A stretch of DNA of 41,652 bases from CAZFYZ01 sp964523735 (GCA_964523735.1 CAZFYZ010000024.1:1-41652); one strand, 5' to 3'; positions 15,291-23,730 are shown, counted from the stretch's first letter. Made by a program: numbers and translations. The notes: a model not told the origin generated them from the sequence alone.

Positions 15291-16067
15291 ATGAGTAGAC
15301 TATCGACAACCACACTGATTATCGCCGCAATCTGCGGCCTGTGCATGGCCATTGGGCCAGCCGCTGCTACGACCTGGGACGCCGCTGGTAACTTCGCAAC
15401 CAACGGCGGAACCAGTGCATTCTCCTACGGCTACGTTGACGACGCTCAACTGAACAGCAACGCGTTTACGGCCTACACGATGTATGGAACGTTTGGCCCG
15501 CTCCTCTCGTGGTCGATGGATGAGAACACCGGTGCTCTAAGCAAGGGTGGCCTATGGTGGAATCCATCGCCTGATCCTGTCGCAATGAGCCATCCCGCGA
15601 CGTTCCTCGGCAACCAGCTCGGCTATCACACCGGTGTTGCCGATCTTGCCAGGCCGACGGTCCGCTGGACTGCTCCCACGACTGGGTGGGTTCTGGTAGA
15701 GGCGATGGTGGCCGGCGCCGACTGGGCTGACGTTACGTCCACCGAAGGCCACATCCGCCACAACGGTCTTGTTCTCTGGAGCGACAACGTTAACGGCTAT
15801 GCCGGAGGAGTGCCTGGCTATCCCGACGCATTCGTGCATCCCAACATCCCTGGGGCGAAGCACACAATCAATTACTCCGGCACGATCTTCGTCAATGCCG
15901 GCGACGTGATTGACCTCGTGGGAGGCGCACAAGGAGCCATCCCCGGCGATAGCACCAGGCTGGCTTACACGATAACCGCCGTTGTTCCGGAGCCGTCCTC
16001 GCTGGTTGCTATGTTCACAGCCCTTGCCGGCTTCGGCGGACTGGCGTTCAGACGCAGAAGACCGTAA
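15291..16067 (+). CDS. PEP-CTERM protein with one beta-sandwich 'TTWDAA...RW.AP' module
   Basis: 258 residues. The signal peptide (MSRLSTTTLIIAAICGLCMA..., cleavage near AAA-TTW) is followed by one module of about 200 residues: TTWDAAGNFATNGG, FSYGYVDDAQLNSNAFTAY, ARPTVRWTAPTTGWVLVEA, GHIRHNGLVLWSDNVNGYAG and AGDVIDLVGGAQGAIPGDST. Related modules in exported planctomycete and verrucomicrobial proteins resemble carbohydrate-binding beta-sandwiches; binding here is unproven. The C-terminus has VVPEPSSL, a hydrophobic helix and FRRRRP, a standard exosortase signal. GGAGGAAAGGA precedes the ATG. The next gene encodes four copies of the same module without the PEP-CTERM tail, and both share the TTWDAA...SNGG start. 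A hairpin separates them, so expression may be linked but unequal. Confidence 0.9.
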   Translation: MSRLSTTTLIIAAICGLCMAIGPAAATTWDAAGNFATNGGTSAFSYGYVDDAQLNSNAFTAYTMYGTFGPLLSWSMDENTGALSKGGLWWNPSPDPVAMSHPATFLGNQLGYHTGVADLARPTVRWTAPTTGWVLVEAMVAGADWADVTSTEGHIRHNGLVLWSDNVNGYAGGVPGYPDAFVHPNIPGAKHTINYSGTIFVNAGDVIDLVGGAQGAIPGDSTRLAYTITAVVPEPSSLVAMFTALAGFGGLAFRRRRP

Positions 16068-16099
16068 CTGCGGAGAAACGTGAACTAACTAGGCATTAT

Positions 16100-16130
16100 C
16101 GCTGTCCAGTGGGCATTCTGCTGGACAGCG
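16100..16130 (+). terminator. Intercistronic hairpin
   Basis: CGCTGTCCAG (16100-16109) pairs perfectly with CTGGACAGCG (16121-16130), with an 11-base loop, in the gap between the PEP-CTERM gene and the giant gene. There is no real T-run, so it could be a partial terminator or an mRNA-processing or stabilising hairpin. Confidence 0.5.
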
Positions 16131-16173
16131 GCTTCTATCAGACAAGTAGAGATCGGAGATGAGGAGAAAGGAA

Positions 16174-19100
16174 ATGAGCAAAGCTTTATTGCTGACGCTA
16201 AGCGTGCTTATTGCATGCTGTGTCTGCCTAGTCGCCGTTCCATCAACGGCAACGACTTGGGACGCCGCTGCTGCTGATTTCTCAGTCAACGGCGGAGCCA
16301 GCGCATGGTCTTACGGCTACGTTGACGAGGGGCAACTGAACAGCAACACATTCACGGCCTACGCGGCGTACGGCACGTTTGGGCCAATGCTTGAGTGGGC
16401 GGCCGATGATACGGATAACCTGACCAAGGGTGGCATATGGAAGAACCCGTCGCCCGATCCTGTGTATGTGGGCCATCCCGCGTGGTACGCCGGCAACCAG
16501 CTTGGCTATCATCCTGGTGTTGCCGATCTTGCCAGACCGACAATCCGCTGGACAGCCCCGGAGAGCGGATCAATGCTCGTTTCCGTCACGGTATCGGGTG
16601 CGGATCTCAACGGGTCGTCCTCCGAAGGCCACATCCGCCACAACGGGACGGTTCTGTGGGGCGGTAACGTTAACGGCTACGCCGGCACACCGCCTACGTA
16701 CGAGGGCGCATCCGGAACCTCGCCCTCCATAGAGTATTCCGACACTATACAAGTGACGGCTGGTGACACTATTGACCTTGTGGGAGGCTCACAAGGAGCA
16801 ATTCCCGCTGACAGCACAAGATGGTCGTTCGTCATCAGCACTGGCCAGCCCGGCGTCGTATCGGGTGTCGTCAAGTTTGCGCTGGCGGGCAGTTCCGGGA
16901 TAGCCGGCGTGCCGGTGACGATCTCACCCGGATCCTACTCTCCGGCCATAACTGACGGCAGCGGGAATTACTCCTTCACGGTGCCAGCCGGCGACTACAC
17001 AGTCTCGGCCACATACGATGGATTTCCAGCCGCGCAGGCAGCAGCGTCCGTGACTTCGGGTCAGGTGACTACTGCCGACATTCTGATACCTGCCGGCAAG
17101 TTCACTGGGACCATCATATCAAGCGAGGCAGGCAATCCACCGATCGAATTGGCGAGCATAGAAGCCGTGGGAACCTCTTTCAGCGCCGCCACGGATGCGG
17201 CAGGGCAGTATAGTCTGATCGTGCCTCCTGGCACCTACACCCTGCGCTTCAGCAAGCCGAATTTTGAGCCGGTCGAGGTGTCTGGTGTAGAGATCAGCTC
17301 CGGACAGGAGATAGCGCAGAACCAACAGCTAGTTCGGTCCGCGTCAACCACTTGGGACGCCGCCGCGGACTTCTCGCTCACAATCAACGGCAGTCCAAGT
17401 GTTTGGTCCTATGGCTACTGCAATGATAACGAACTGGAGGGCGCGGCGTTCACGGCCTACACCACTGCCGGTACCTTCGGCGGGGTGCTCTCAGAGTGGT
17501 CGATGGATACCGACGACAGTCTGTCTAAGGGAGCGATCTGGAAGAACCCGACGGCAGACGTCCTGAGCTGCTCATGGCCCGCAAGGTATGCTGGTTACCA
17601 GCTTGGCTACCATAGCGGTGTTGCCGACCTTGCAAGGCCGACTATCCGATGGACGGCTCCGGAGGCTGGATCCGTGCTTGTTACCGCCACAGTGTCCGGG
17701 GCGGATTACATCGACGTGACGTCCACCGAAGGCCACATCCGCCACAACGGGACGGTTCTGTGGGGCGGTAACGTTAACGGCTACGGTGGTGACCCGCCTG
17801 ACTATGCCAACGCATTCGGGGCCTCGCCTTCTATCGCGTACTCAGGTGTGATCGAGGTCGCCGACGGCGACACTATCGATCTCGTGGGAGGCTCACAAGG
17901 CGCCGTCCCTGGCGACAGCACAAGATGGTCGTTCGTCATAACCACCGCCGAAACCAGCCAGATATCCGGTAAGGTTAGATTTGACGTGCCAGGCAGCGCC
18001 GGCATCCCGGGCCTGCCAGTGACGATCACTCCTGGATCCTACCCTGCGGCCGTTACAGATGGTGACGGCAACTACTCCTTCACAGTGCTGCCGGGCGATT
18101 ATACTCTTGCGGCCACCTATGATGGGTTCCCGCCCGCGCAGGCGACAGTAACCACCACGGCAGGTCAGACGACTACTGCCGATATCCTGATACCCGCCGG
18201 CAAGTTCGCCGGGACTGTCCTGTCAAGTCAGGCCGGCAACCCGCCAATAGAGAGAGCCCATGTCGAGGCCGTGGGAACGGCCTTCATCGCCAGCACCAAT
18301 GCGGCAGGAGAGTACGCCCTGATCGTCCCTCCGGGCACCTACACTCTGCGTTTCAGCAAGCCAGGCTTCGAGACGTTCGAAGTGCCTGACGTCGAGATCG
18401 CCTCGGGAGAGGTGATAGCCAACAGCCCGGTGCTGGCCTTCCTCAAGGAAGTGTGGGACGCGAATTTCGACTTCAGCCCGACTGGCGCTGTAATCGGCGA
18501 GTGGACGTATGGATACACAGACGCGGCTGAGACGGTTGTCCCTTACGATGTGACAGAGAAGCCTCTGCCCAACACAGACATCTGGCGGACAGACGTCGGA
18601 GAAGACAACCAAGACAAACAGGACAACGGCTTCATCGGTAAGCACTTCGGCACGGAGCTTCTGAACAGCAACAACATGATGTACGAGCCGATCAGAGGGT
18701 TCTATGAGCCGGGGCAGCTCTTCTGCTTCCCATCTGAAGACTGGGCATACAGGTCAACGATCCGCTGGACCGCGCCGAAGAGTGCGTGGTTCATCGTCCA
18801 TGTCCTTCTGAGCGGCCAGACAATGGCCCTGAGCGGCGCAACCGCTGATGGCACGCTGCGTGACCAGGATTTTACCGAACTCTACACCTGCAATATCCGC
18901 GGGTTCGCCGGGACTTCCGCATGGGAGTACGGTGATAGATTCGGTGACAGCCCCGTGTGTGAAGCCTATCGGTACGCCTATGTGCCCGTTGGCGGCTGCC
19001 TTGACCTGATAATCAATGACACCGGCAACACCAACGACTTCGATCTTACCGGCGTTGTGTTCACAGTCGAAACAGCCGAGATCGAGCCAGGAACTGTCGA

Positions 19101-20739
19101 GGGCTACGTGACATCAGCTCTGGACGGAAGCTACCTGGAAGGCATAGAGATCATCGCCAGCGATGCTCGGTTCAAGGCGGTGACTGATGCAAATGGCTAC
19201 TACAGCATGCAGGTTCCCTCGTGGGCCAGCACGACTCTTACTGCAACCGGAGTTGGCTACTCGACCGCCAGCAAAACCATATCTGTGCCAGCCAACACCA
19301 CTACGAGCTGCGATTTTCAGCTCCAGGGGGCCAGACTGCAGGGCTATGTGACCAAGGCCGGCTCCGGCGAACCCATATATGGAGCGATGATCAAGACGAG
19401 CGATGGCGCTCACACGACCTACTCCGACTACGATGGCAGCTACAGGCTGCCTGTCGTTGGCGACACCTACGACATCACTGCATTCTACCCGGGCTATGTC
19501 ACGCAGACGGCCAACATCACGATAAACAACATCATCTCGCGTGACTTCACGATGAGCGAGGAGACTACCATCGACGCCGATCTGGCGGAGGATTTCCTCG
19601 TCAAAGTGAACCCGAACTCCTACTGGACCTATGGCTACTACTTTGCGGGCTTTGACCCACTAACGTGGTTGTACTATGACGCGCCCGCAACTGCCGTGCC
19701 TGGGGAGGTTCTGGGCTGGGGCGACCCGTTCAATGTCAACGGCGGGTTCATGGTCAAGAACTTCACCAACTCTATCAGGGTCTACTACGTTCCGATGCCT
19801 GCTGGGACTCTGCAGTGGCATCCGGGCTGGAGTGATGCCAGGCCCACCGCCATCTGGACCGCGCCCAAGGCGGCTAAAGTAATGGTTAGCTCATCTATAG
19901 CGGTCTGCGACCCGCCGGGCGCGGCCTCGACTACTGCCATTGTCCGACACAATGGTAACGTACTGGCGTCCGGCTCTATCAACGGCCTGGGACAGCCTGG
20001 GTGGAGTTCGTCGAATGTCGTCGACATCGCTCAGGGCGACACCATTGAGTTCTGTCTAACCTGGGGCGACAATGCAGCCATTCCTGGGGACAGCACCCGC
20101 TACGACGGGCATATCGCCGAGGTCTCGCTGATCGATGTCTCATCCATCGTGGACCTCAAGGGGATGGACGACGGGTCTTATGTAAGACTGACGAGCAAGG
20201 TCGCCGCCTGTGACGGACTGACCTTTACTGATGGGTTCTACGTCCAGGAAGAGAACCGGACCTCCGGTGTCAAGATAGTACCCAATGTGAACGTCGACGG
20301 CGTGGTTGCGGGCTCTCTGATCACCGCAACAGGCGTGTTGCTGACCGACGCCGCGGGGCAGCGCTACATCGAGGCTGACTCAGTGCAGTTTGCGCCGGGC
20401 TTGGAGCCGAAGAGCGTGGGCGTCAATAACCGAGGGTTCGCGACAATAGACACTCTCCTCACGACGGTTTGGGGCAATGTGACCGCGGTTGACACCACCG
20501 GTCACCAGTACTTCTACGTCGATGACGGAAGCATGTTGACTGACGGCAGCGGCAACGTTGGGCTGCGAATCGATGTCTCCAAGGTTGCCGAACCGGCCGC
20601 TATCCAGAGCCTAATGGATAGCCTGACTACTGGAAAGACCATTTCCGTTACCGGTATTGCCGGTCGTGAAGTGGTTGGCGAAGGCACGGCGTCGGTTGTG
20701 CGGCCTCGCTCCGCATCTGACATCAATACGAGCTACTAA
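16174..20739 (+). CDS. Giant modular secreted protein: four beta-sandwich modules, six CarboxypepD-regulatory-like domains, two OB-fold-like domains
   Basis: 1521 residues with a signal peptide (about 1-26). The order is: module 1 (27-223), two carboxypeptidase-regulatory-like domains (226-385), module 2 (391-591), two more (595-755), divergent module 3 (759-966), two more (970-1130), module 4 (1134-1319), then two OB-fold-like domains (1324-1521). Modules show RPTIRWTAP and GHIRHNGTVLWGGNVNGY. The regulatory-like domains show 'TDG.GNYSFTV..GDYT..ATYDGF'. The end shares FYVQEENRTSGVKIV with the 967-residue protein. There is no PEP-CTERM tail or other anchor. The ATG at 16174 is preferred to 16159 because AAAGGA lies just before it and the N-terminus then aligns with the neighbour. 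Probably an extracellular or surface adhesin or glycan-binding scaffold; function unknown. Confidence 0.88.
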   Translation: MSKALLLTLSVLIACCVCLVAVPSTATTWDAAAADFSVNGGASAWSYGYVDEGQLNSNTFTAYAAYGTFGPMLEWAADDTDNLTKGGIWKNPSPDPVYVGHPAWYAGNQLGYHPGVADLARPTIRWTAPESGSMLVSVTVSGADLNGSSSEGHIRHNGTVLWGGNVNGYAGTPPTYEGASGTSPSIEYSDTIQVTAGDTIDLVGGSQGAIPADSTRWSFVISTGQPGVVSGVVKFALAGSSGIAGVPVTISPGSYSPAITDGSGNYSFTVPAGDYTVSATYDGFPAAQAAASVTSGQVTTADILIPAGKFTGTIISSEAGNPPIELASIEAVGTSFSAATDAAGQYSLIVPPGTYTLRFSKPNFEPVEVSGVEISSGQEIAQNQQLVRSASTTWDAAADFSLTINGSPSVWSYGYCNDNELEGAAFTAYTTAGTFGGVLSEWSMDTDDSLSKGAIWKNPTADVLSCSWPARYAGYQLGYHSGVADLARPTIRWTAPEAGSVLVTATVSGADYIDVTSTEGHIRHNGTVLWGGNVNGYGGDPPDYANAFGASPSIAYSGVIEVADGDTIDLVGGSQGAVPGDSTRWSFVITTAETSQISGKVRFDVPGSAGIPGLPVTITPGSYPAAVTDGDGNYSFTVLPGDYTLAATYDGFPPAQATVTTTAGQTTTADILIPAGKFAGTVLSSQAGNPPIERAHVEAVGTAFIASTNAAGEYALIVPPGTYTLRFSKPGFETFEVPDVEIASGEVIANSPVLAFLKEVWDANFDFSPTGAVIGEWTYGYTDAAETVVPYDVTEKPLPNTDIWRTDVGEDNQDKQDNGFIGKHFGTELLNSNNMMYEPIRGFYEPGQLFCFPSEDWAYRSTIRWTAPKSAWFIVHVLLSGQTMALSGATADGTLRDQDFTELYTCNIRGFAGTSAWEYGDRFGDSPVCEAYRYAYVPVGGCLDLIINDTGNTNDFDLTGVVFTVETAEIEPGTVEGYVTSALDGSYLEGIEIIASDARFKAVTDANGYYSMQVPSWASTTLTATGVGYSTASKTISVPANTTTSCDFQLQGARLQGYVTKAGSGEPIYGAMIKTSDGAHTTYSDYDGSYRLPVVGDTYDITAFYPGYVTQTANITINNIISRDFTMSEETTIDADLAEDFLVKVNPNSYWTYGYYFAGFDPLTWLYYDAPATAVPGEVLGWGDPFNVNGGFMVKNFTNSIRVYYVPMPAGTLQWHPGWSDARPTAIWTAPKAAKVMVSSSIAVCDPPGAASTTAIVRHNGNVLASGSINGLGQPGWSSSNVVDIAQGDTIEFCLTWGDNAAIPGDSTRYDGHIAEVSLIDVSSIVDLKGMDDGSYVRLTSKVAACDGLTFTDGFYVQEENRTSGVKIVPNVNVDGVVAGSLITATGVLLTDAAGQRYIEADSVQFAPGLEPKSVGVNNRGFATIDTLLTTVWGNVTAVDTTGHQYFYVDDGSMLTDGSGNVGLRIDVSKVAEPAAIQSLMDSLTTGKTISVTGIAGREVVGEGTASVVRPRSASDINTSY
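16622..16680 (+). repeat. 59-base direct repeat, copy A (module 1)
   Basis: This stretch, encoding EGHIRHNGTVLWGGNVNGY, is identical base for base to 17726-17784 in module 2. The surrounding module sequence is clearly diverged. The first part also matches the single-module gene (CGAAGGCCACATCCGCCACA near 15740). Confidence 0.85.
17726..17784 (+). repeat. 59-base direct repeat, copy B (module 2)
   Basis: Second copy of the repeat at 16622-16680. Identity at third codon positions here, against a diverged background, points to recent duplication or gene conversion within the gene. Confidence 0.85.
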
Positions 20740-20754
20740 CTAGCTCAAGAACTG

Positions 20755-20789
20755 GCCACGCCGCGCCCCGTTGAGGGGCGCGGCGTGGC
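20755..20789 (+). terminator. Strong hairpin after the giant gene
   Basis: GCCACGCCGCGCCCC (20755-20769) pairs perfectly over 15 bases with its complement at 20775-20789 across a GTTGA loop. It lies 16 bases after the stop codon. Only ATTAGG follows, so there is no T-run, but it is the strongest hairpin in the window. Confidence 0.7.
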
Positions 20790-20827
20790 ATTAGGCAGGA
20801 ACAGAGGGCAGGAGCAGGGAGCTGGTT

Positions 20828-21514
20828 GTGAACGACAGGAAGAATGGATTCACTCTAATTGAGTTGCTTGTTGTGATCGCGATCATCGCGATTCTTGCGG
20901 CGATACTGTTTCCGGTATTCGCGGCAGCCAAAGAGAAGAGTCGGCAGACGGCATGCCTGAACAACATGAAGCAGCTCTGCTATGGTTTCCGCTCGTATCT
21001 GAACGACTATGGTCGATTCCCCGGGGCAGCCCCCAAGGACGATCTATCGGGCGGACGGAGCAACTGGGTGTTTATCATCCAGGGCTATCCAGGCAGGGAT
21101 GGTGGCGCCGGCGGTAACCAGGTCAAGAGTGTCAACGTCAAGCTCGGGTGCCTGTTCCCCTACGTCAAGAACAAGGCCATCTATATGTGCCCCTCGGATG
21201 CCTTGGGACTGAAGGAGAACTTCGGCATCAGCTACTCTATGAACGCCTGGTTGGGTCTGGAAAGCGGAAACCCGAGATTACTCGAGAGCCAGGTGAGGCG
21301 GCCGTCGAAAACGGTGTTGCTGGTTGATGAGGGTTCGGGCGCGAAAAGGAAATCCGATGGCAAGATCTTTCCGATATGTGATGGCTACTTCGGTGACTGG
21401 TACGACATGCCTACCGATGTACATATCGGCGGATGCAACTTTGCCTTCTGCGATGGGCACGTCAAGTGGGAGCCGAGCACGCGTTACGACGCACTGATCT
21501 ACCAGCCGGAATGA
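20828..21514 (+). CDS. Type II secretion/type IV pilin-like protein with H-x9-DG motif
   Basis: 228 residues from a GTG start with GGAG upstream. The N-terminus has the prepilin cleavage and methylation signal (KNGFTLIELLVVIAIIAILA), a hydrophobic helix, then AKEKSRQTACLNNMKQL. This is the class very abundant in Planctomycetes, Verrucomicrobia and Armatimonadota. After processing at Gly-Phe by prepilin peptidase it would be assembled or membrane-held. The rest has the usual elements NWVFIIQGYPG, MCPSDALG and YSMNAWLG. The C-terminal H-x9-DG motif (HIGGCNFAFCDGHVKW) includes the CDGHV core. It follows the giant secreted protein after a strong hairpin, so it is probably transcribed on its own. 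The exact role in secretion or pseudopilus assembly is unknown. Confidence 0.92.
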   Translation: MNDRKNGFTLIELLVVIAIIAILAAILFPVFAAAKEKSRQTACLNNMKQLCYGFRSYLNDYGRFPGAAPKDDLSGGRSNWVFIIQGYPGRDGGAGGNQVKSVNVKLGCLFPYVKNKAIYMCPSDALGLKENFGISYSMNAWLGLESGNPRLLESQVRRPSKTVLLVDEGSGAKRKSDGKIFPICDGYFGDWYDMPTDVHIGGCNFAFCDGHVKWEPSTRYDALIYQPE

Positions 21515-21523
21515 TGGACCATG

Positions 21524-21542
21524 AGTTGCCAACAACTTTTTT
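21524..21542 (+). terminator. Weak intrinsic terminator of the pilin-like gene
   Basis: A five-base-pair stem with a CCAA loop is followed by a run of six T, ten bases after the stop codon. The stem is short, so efficiency is doubtful. Confidence 0.45.
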
Positions 21543-21561
21543 ACCGGCCAACCTGTTCAAT

Positions 21562-21577
21562 TGGCACGATTCTTGCA
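21562..21577 (+). promoter_or_regulatory. Sigma-54 promoter of RNA element copy 2
   Basis: TGGCACG, ATTC, TTGCA, identical to the site before copy 1. Similarity extends upstream (CCGGCCAAC... here, CCCGCCAAC... there). Predicted start is near 21588. Confidence 0.85.
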
Positions 21578-21587
21578 GGTAGAATTA

Positions 21588-21697
21588 CCAGCAACATCTT
21601 TTTCTCCTTCCTAAATGTGTTGTGGCAACTACTCGCTGAACGGGGCGCTAGCCTCAGGAGGCGGCCCGCGGGACGATGTCCGGCGGGATTTCTTTTT
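21588..21697 (+). ncRNA. Putative sigma-54-dependent small RNA or leader, copy 2
   Basis: About 110 bases, matching copy 1 (14798-14909) from AACATC to the terminator T-run. Differences are a one-base insertion and seven substitutions, three of them in the loop between GGGGC and GCCTC. The terminator arms (21665-21687) and the CU-rich 5' stretch (CTTTTTCTCCTTCC) are unchanged. It may be a free small RNA, or a leader whose terminator controls entry into the cassette starting at 21831. Confidence 0.7.
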
Positions 21698-21830
21698 GTA
21701 CAGGGTCGAAAGTTCGAAAGGTACCGGAAGGGAATGACCGCCGCACAGCGAAGATGGCTTGTGTAGATCGAGGCGGGAGCCCAGAGATCGGACGTCGCTC
21801 TGAGATCTGTCCTCGCATTCCGGAGGTCTC

Positions 21831-22397
21831 ATGGGACAACCTGTACCACCCGCACCGCGCCTTACCACCATCGGCAACCTGCTCACGCTCGCGAGGCTGG
21901 TGCTGCTGCCGATCATCGTAGTGGGAATCACCGCCAAGCTCGGCTATCTCACAGTGGCTGCGATGGCCGTTGCGTTGGTCACCGATCTTCTTGATGGCCG
22001 GATGGCGCGCAAGTTCAACCAGCAGTCGATGTTCGGCCGCACACTCGACAGCACTGTCGATTTTGTTCTGATCTACTCCCTCTTCATCGCGTTCTACGCC
22101 GCGGGTCGGCTGGAGACCTACCAGTTCATTGTGATCTACGTGGCGATGCTTACCAACCTGATGCTGCAGGTCACGAACCTCGGCACTGGTGAGGCCGAGA
22201 CCGTCGTCGGAACCAAGTTCCTCAAGCTCACCGGCGCGCTGCAGTACCTCTACCTGCTGTTCCTTGTTGCACGGGAGGTGCTGCCACAGGGCAACACGAT
22301 CGTGGAATATGCAAACCTCGGCCTGTTCATAGCTCTGGCTGCTGCAGTGGCGCTTTCCAGTGTGGAGTGCATCGTCAAGCTGAGGCGAATGAGATGA
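21831..22397 (+). CDS. CDP-alcohol phosphatidyltransferase (lipid cassette gene 1)
   Basis: Integral membrane enzyme of 188 residues that would transfer a phospho-alcohol from a CDP-linked donor to a second alcohol, as in phosphatidylglycerophosphate or inositol-phosphate lipid synthesis. The full catalytic signature is present: D52-x2-DG-x2-AR-x8-G69-x3-D73-x3-D77, within DLLDGRMARKFNQQ and GRTLDSTVD. About six hydrophobic segments fit the family. CGGAGG lies five bases before the ATG, and its stop overlaps the ATG of the PAP2 gene (ATGA). Substrate is unknown. A paralogue with a changed signature is the fifth gene of the cassette. The nearby nucleotidyltransferase could make its CDP-alcohol. 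Confidence 0.9.
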   Translation: MGQPVPPAPRLTTIGNLLTLARLVLLPIIVVGITAKLGYLTVAAMAVALVTDLLDGRMARKFNQQSMFGRTLDSTVDFVLIYSLFIAFYAAGRLETYQFIVIYVAMLTNLMLQVTNLGTGEAETVVGTKFLKLTGALQYLYLLFLVAREVLPQGNTIVEYANLGLFIALAAAVALSSVECIVKLRRMR

Positions 22398-22942
22398 ACG
22401 TGATGGCACTCGACAAGAGTGTTCTGTACTGGATCAACGGGCACCACAACGTCTTCCTGGACGCGATACTGGCGCCGGTTGCCTACGCGGGTGAGGTAGC
22501 AGCGATATGGGGTGTCGTCTTCATCGCCCTGATGGTGATAGGCAAGCCCGGATATCGGCACACGGCGCTGTTGATGCTGGTCACGGTGCTCCTGACTGAT
22601 CGCCTAGTCGCTCATTGTATGGGAGAGGTCTTCGACCGCGACAGGCCCTACGTGGCACTTGAGGGGATTCGTCAGCTTGGCATCCAGTGGAAGAGCGGGT
22701 CGTTTCCGTCGGGCCACGCCCACAGCGTCTGCATCGCGGCAATCATACTTGGCGAGCGGTGGCGGCGGCTGATAGTGCCTCTGGTGATCTTCGCGGCTCT
22801 AACGTGTTACTCACGGCCCTATTTCGGTATGCACTACCCGATAGATACTCTTGCTGGAGCGGCCGCCGGGACTGCCGTGGGATTCCTGGCGATAGCCGTT
22901 GACCGGAGGTGGCTGCGGAGAAAGAAGGCGAGCGAGCAATGA
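22394..22942 (+). CDS. PAP2-family membrane phosphatase (lipid cassette gene 2)
   Basis: 182-residue membrane protein of the type-2 phosphatidic acid phosphatase family, which removes phosphate from lipid phosphates or undecaprenyl diphosphate. It has DRDRP (81-85), PSGH (105-108) and SRPYFGMHYPID (140-151, with the catalytic His). The Lys normally seven residues before RP is Gly77 here, so the first motif is incomplete. Start is the ATG at 22394, overlapping the upstream stop as ATGA. Its own stop overlaps the next start the same way. In context it could dephosphorylate a phosphatidyl-alcohol phosphate made by the neighbouring transferase, like PgpB after PgsA; this is inference. Confidence 0.88.
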   Translation: MNVMALDKSVLYWINGHHNVFLDAILAPVAYAGEVAAIWGVVFIALMVIGKPGYRHTALLMLVTVLLTDRLVAHCMGEVFDRDRPYVALEGIRQLGIQWKSGSFPSGHAHSVCIAAIILGERWRRLIVPLVIFAALTCYSRPYFGMHYPIDTLAGAAAGTAVGFLAIAVDRRWLRRKKASEQ

Positions 22943-23730
22943 TCGTTGACGCGGTATTGCCCGCGGCGGGACGTATCTCCGGTGACTTCGCGGCGGAGGC
23001 CGGTGCGGGTGTTAAGGCCCTGATCGAGATCGGTGGTTGCACGGTCCTCGAGCGAACCCTGAGCACGCTTCGCGCCAGCGGACGCGTTGGGCGCATTGTC
23101 GTGATAGGACCGGATGAGGTCTCAGGGCATCCCGCTTCGCAGTCCGCGGATGCGGTGCTGTCGGAGGGTGGGGACTCCGGCCCGGCCAATATCGTCCGCG
23201 GCATCGAGTGGCTGCGGGAGGCAAACGGCGGGGTGCGTGCCGATAAGGTGCTTGTGGTTACGACTGATCTGCCGTTTCTCACGCCTGATTGCATAGGCTC
23301 TTATCTTGATGCTTGCCCATCAGGAGTTGACGTCTGCGCGCCACTGGTGGATCGGCCGTCCTATGAAGCGTGCTTTCCCACGTCCGAGATTGTCTACGTG
23401 AACCTGCGCGATGGCCAGTGGACCATGGGCTGCGCTTTCCTGGTTGATCCGAAAGCGGTGATCGCGAACCGCGCCACGATAGAGCAAGTGTTTCGCGCGC
23501 GCAAGAGCCAGATGAAGATGGCCAGGCTGCTGGGACTTGGATTCATTGCCAGGTTCGTTACGGGGAAGCTCGATGTGGGCCACATCGAGTCGCGCTGCCG
23601 GCAGATACTCGGCTGCAGCGCATGTGCGGTTCGAGGCTCAGCTCCGGAACTGGCGTTCGATATCGATGGGATCGAAGACTACCGGTGGGCGACCAGGTTT
23701 GTGGCTGCCGGAGCGGAGGTTGAGAGTTGA
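22939..23730 (+). CDS. MobA-like/sugar-phosphate-type nucleotidyltransferase (lipid cassette gene 3)
   Basis: 263 residues with the nucleotidyltransferase-A fold: MIVDAVLPAAGR at the N-terminus, a downstream Lys in GVKALIEIGG, LERTLSTLRASG, and the metal-site TTDLPFLTPD at about 105-118. The Gly-rich loop is altered (AAGRISG rather than AAGxGxRMG), so substrate cannot be read from it. It would activate a phospho-alcohol or sugar phosphate with CTP or another NTP. The C-terminal part (about 170-263) includes a helical region and CRQILGCSACAVRG. Start ATG 22939 overlaps the PAP2 stop (ATGA). The pairing with CDP-alcohol transferases recalls the inositol-phosphate cytidylyltransferase/DIPP-synthase partnership. 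CTP use is inference. Confidence 0.8.
   Translation: MIVDAVLPAAGRISGDFAAEAGAGVKALIEIGGCTVLERTLSTLRASGRVGRIVVIGPDEVSGHPASQSADAVLSEGGDSGPANIVRGIEWLREANGGVRADKVLVVTTDLPFLTPDCIGSYLDACPSGVDVCAPLVDRPSYEACFPTSEIVYVNLRDGQWTMGCAFLVDPKAVIANRATIEQVFRARKSQMKMARLLGLGFIARFVTGKLDVGHIESRCRQILGCSACAVRGSAPELAFDIDGIEDYRWATRFVAAGAEVES

Larger units (their letters stand above)
21515..21830. other. 316-bp intergenic region before the lipid cassette
   Basis: Contains a small hairpin (AGTTG-CCAA-CAACT, 21524-21537) running into TTTTTT, a plausible terminator for the pilin-like gene. Then come the second sigma-54 promoter and RNA-like element. A 133-base stretch follows up to the cassette's first ATG (21831), which has CGGAGG five bases upstream. 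No separate sigma-70 promoter is obvious, so read-through from the sigma-54 promoter may feed the cassette. Confidence 0.6.
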
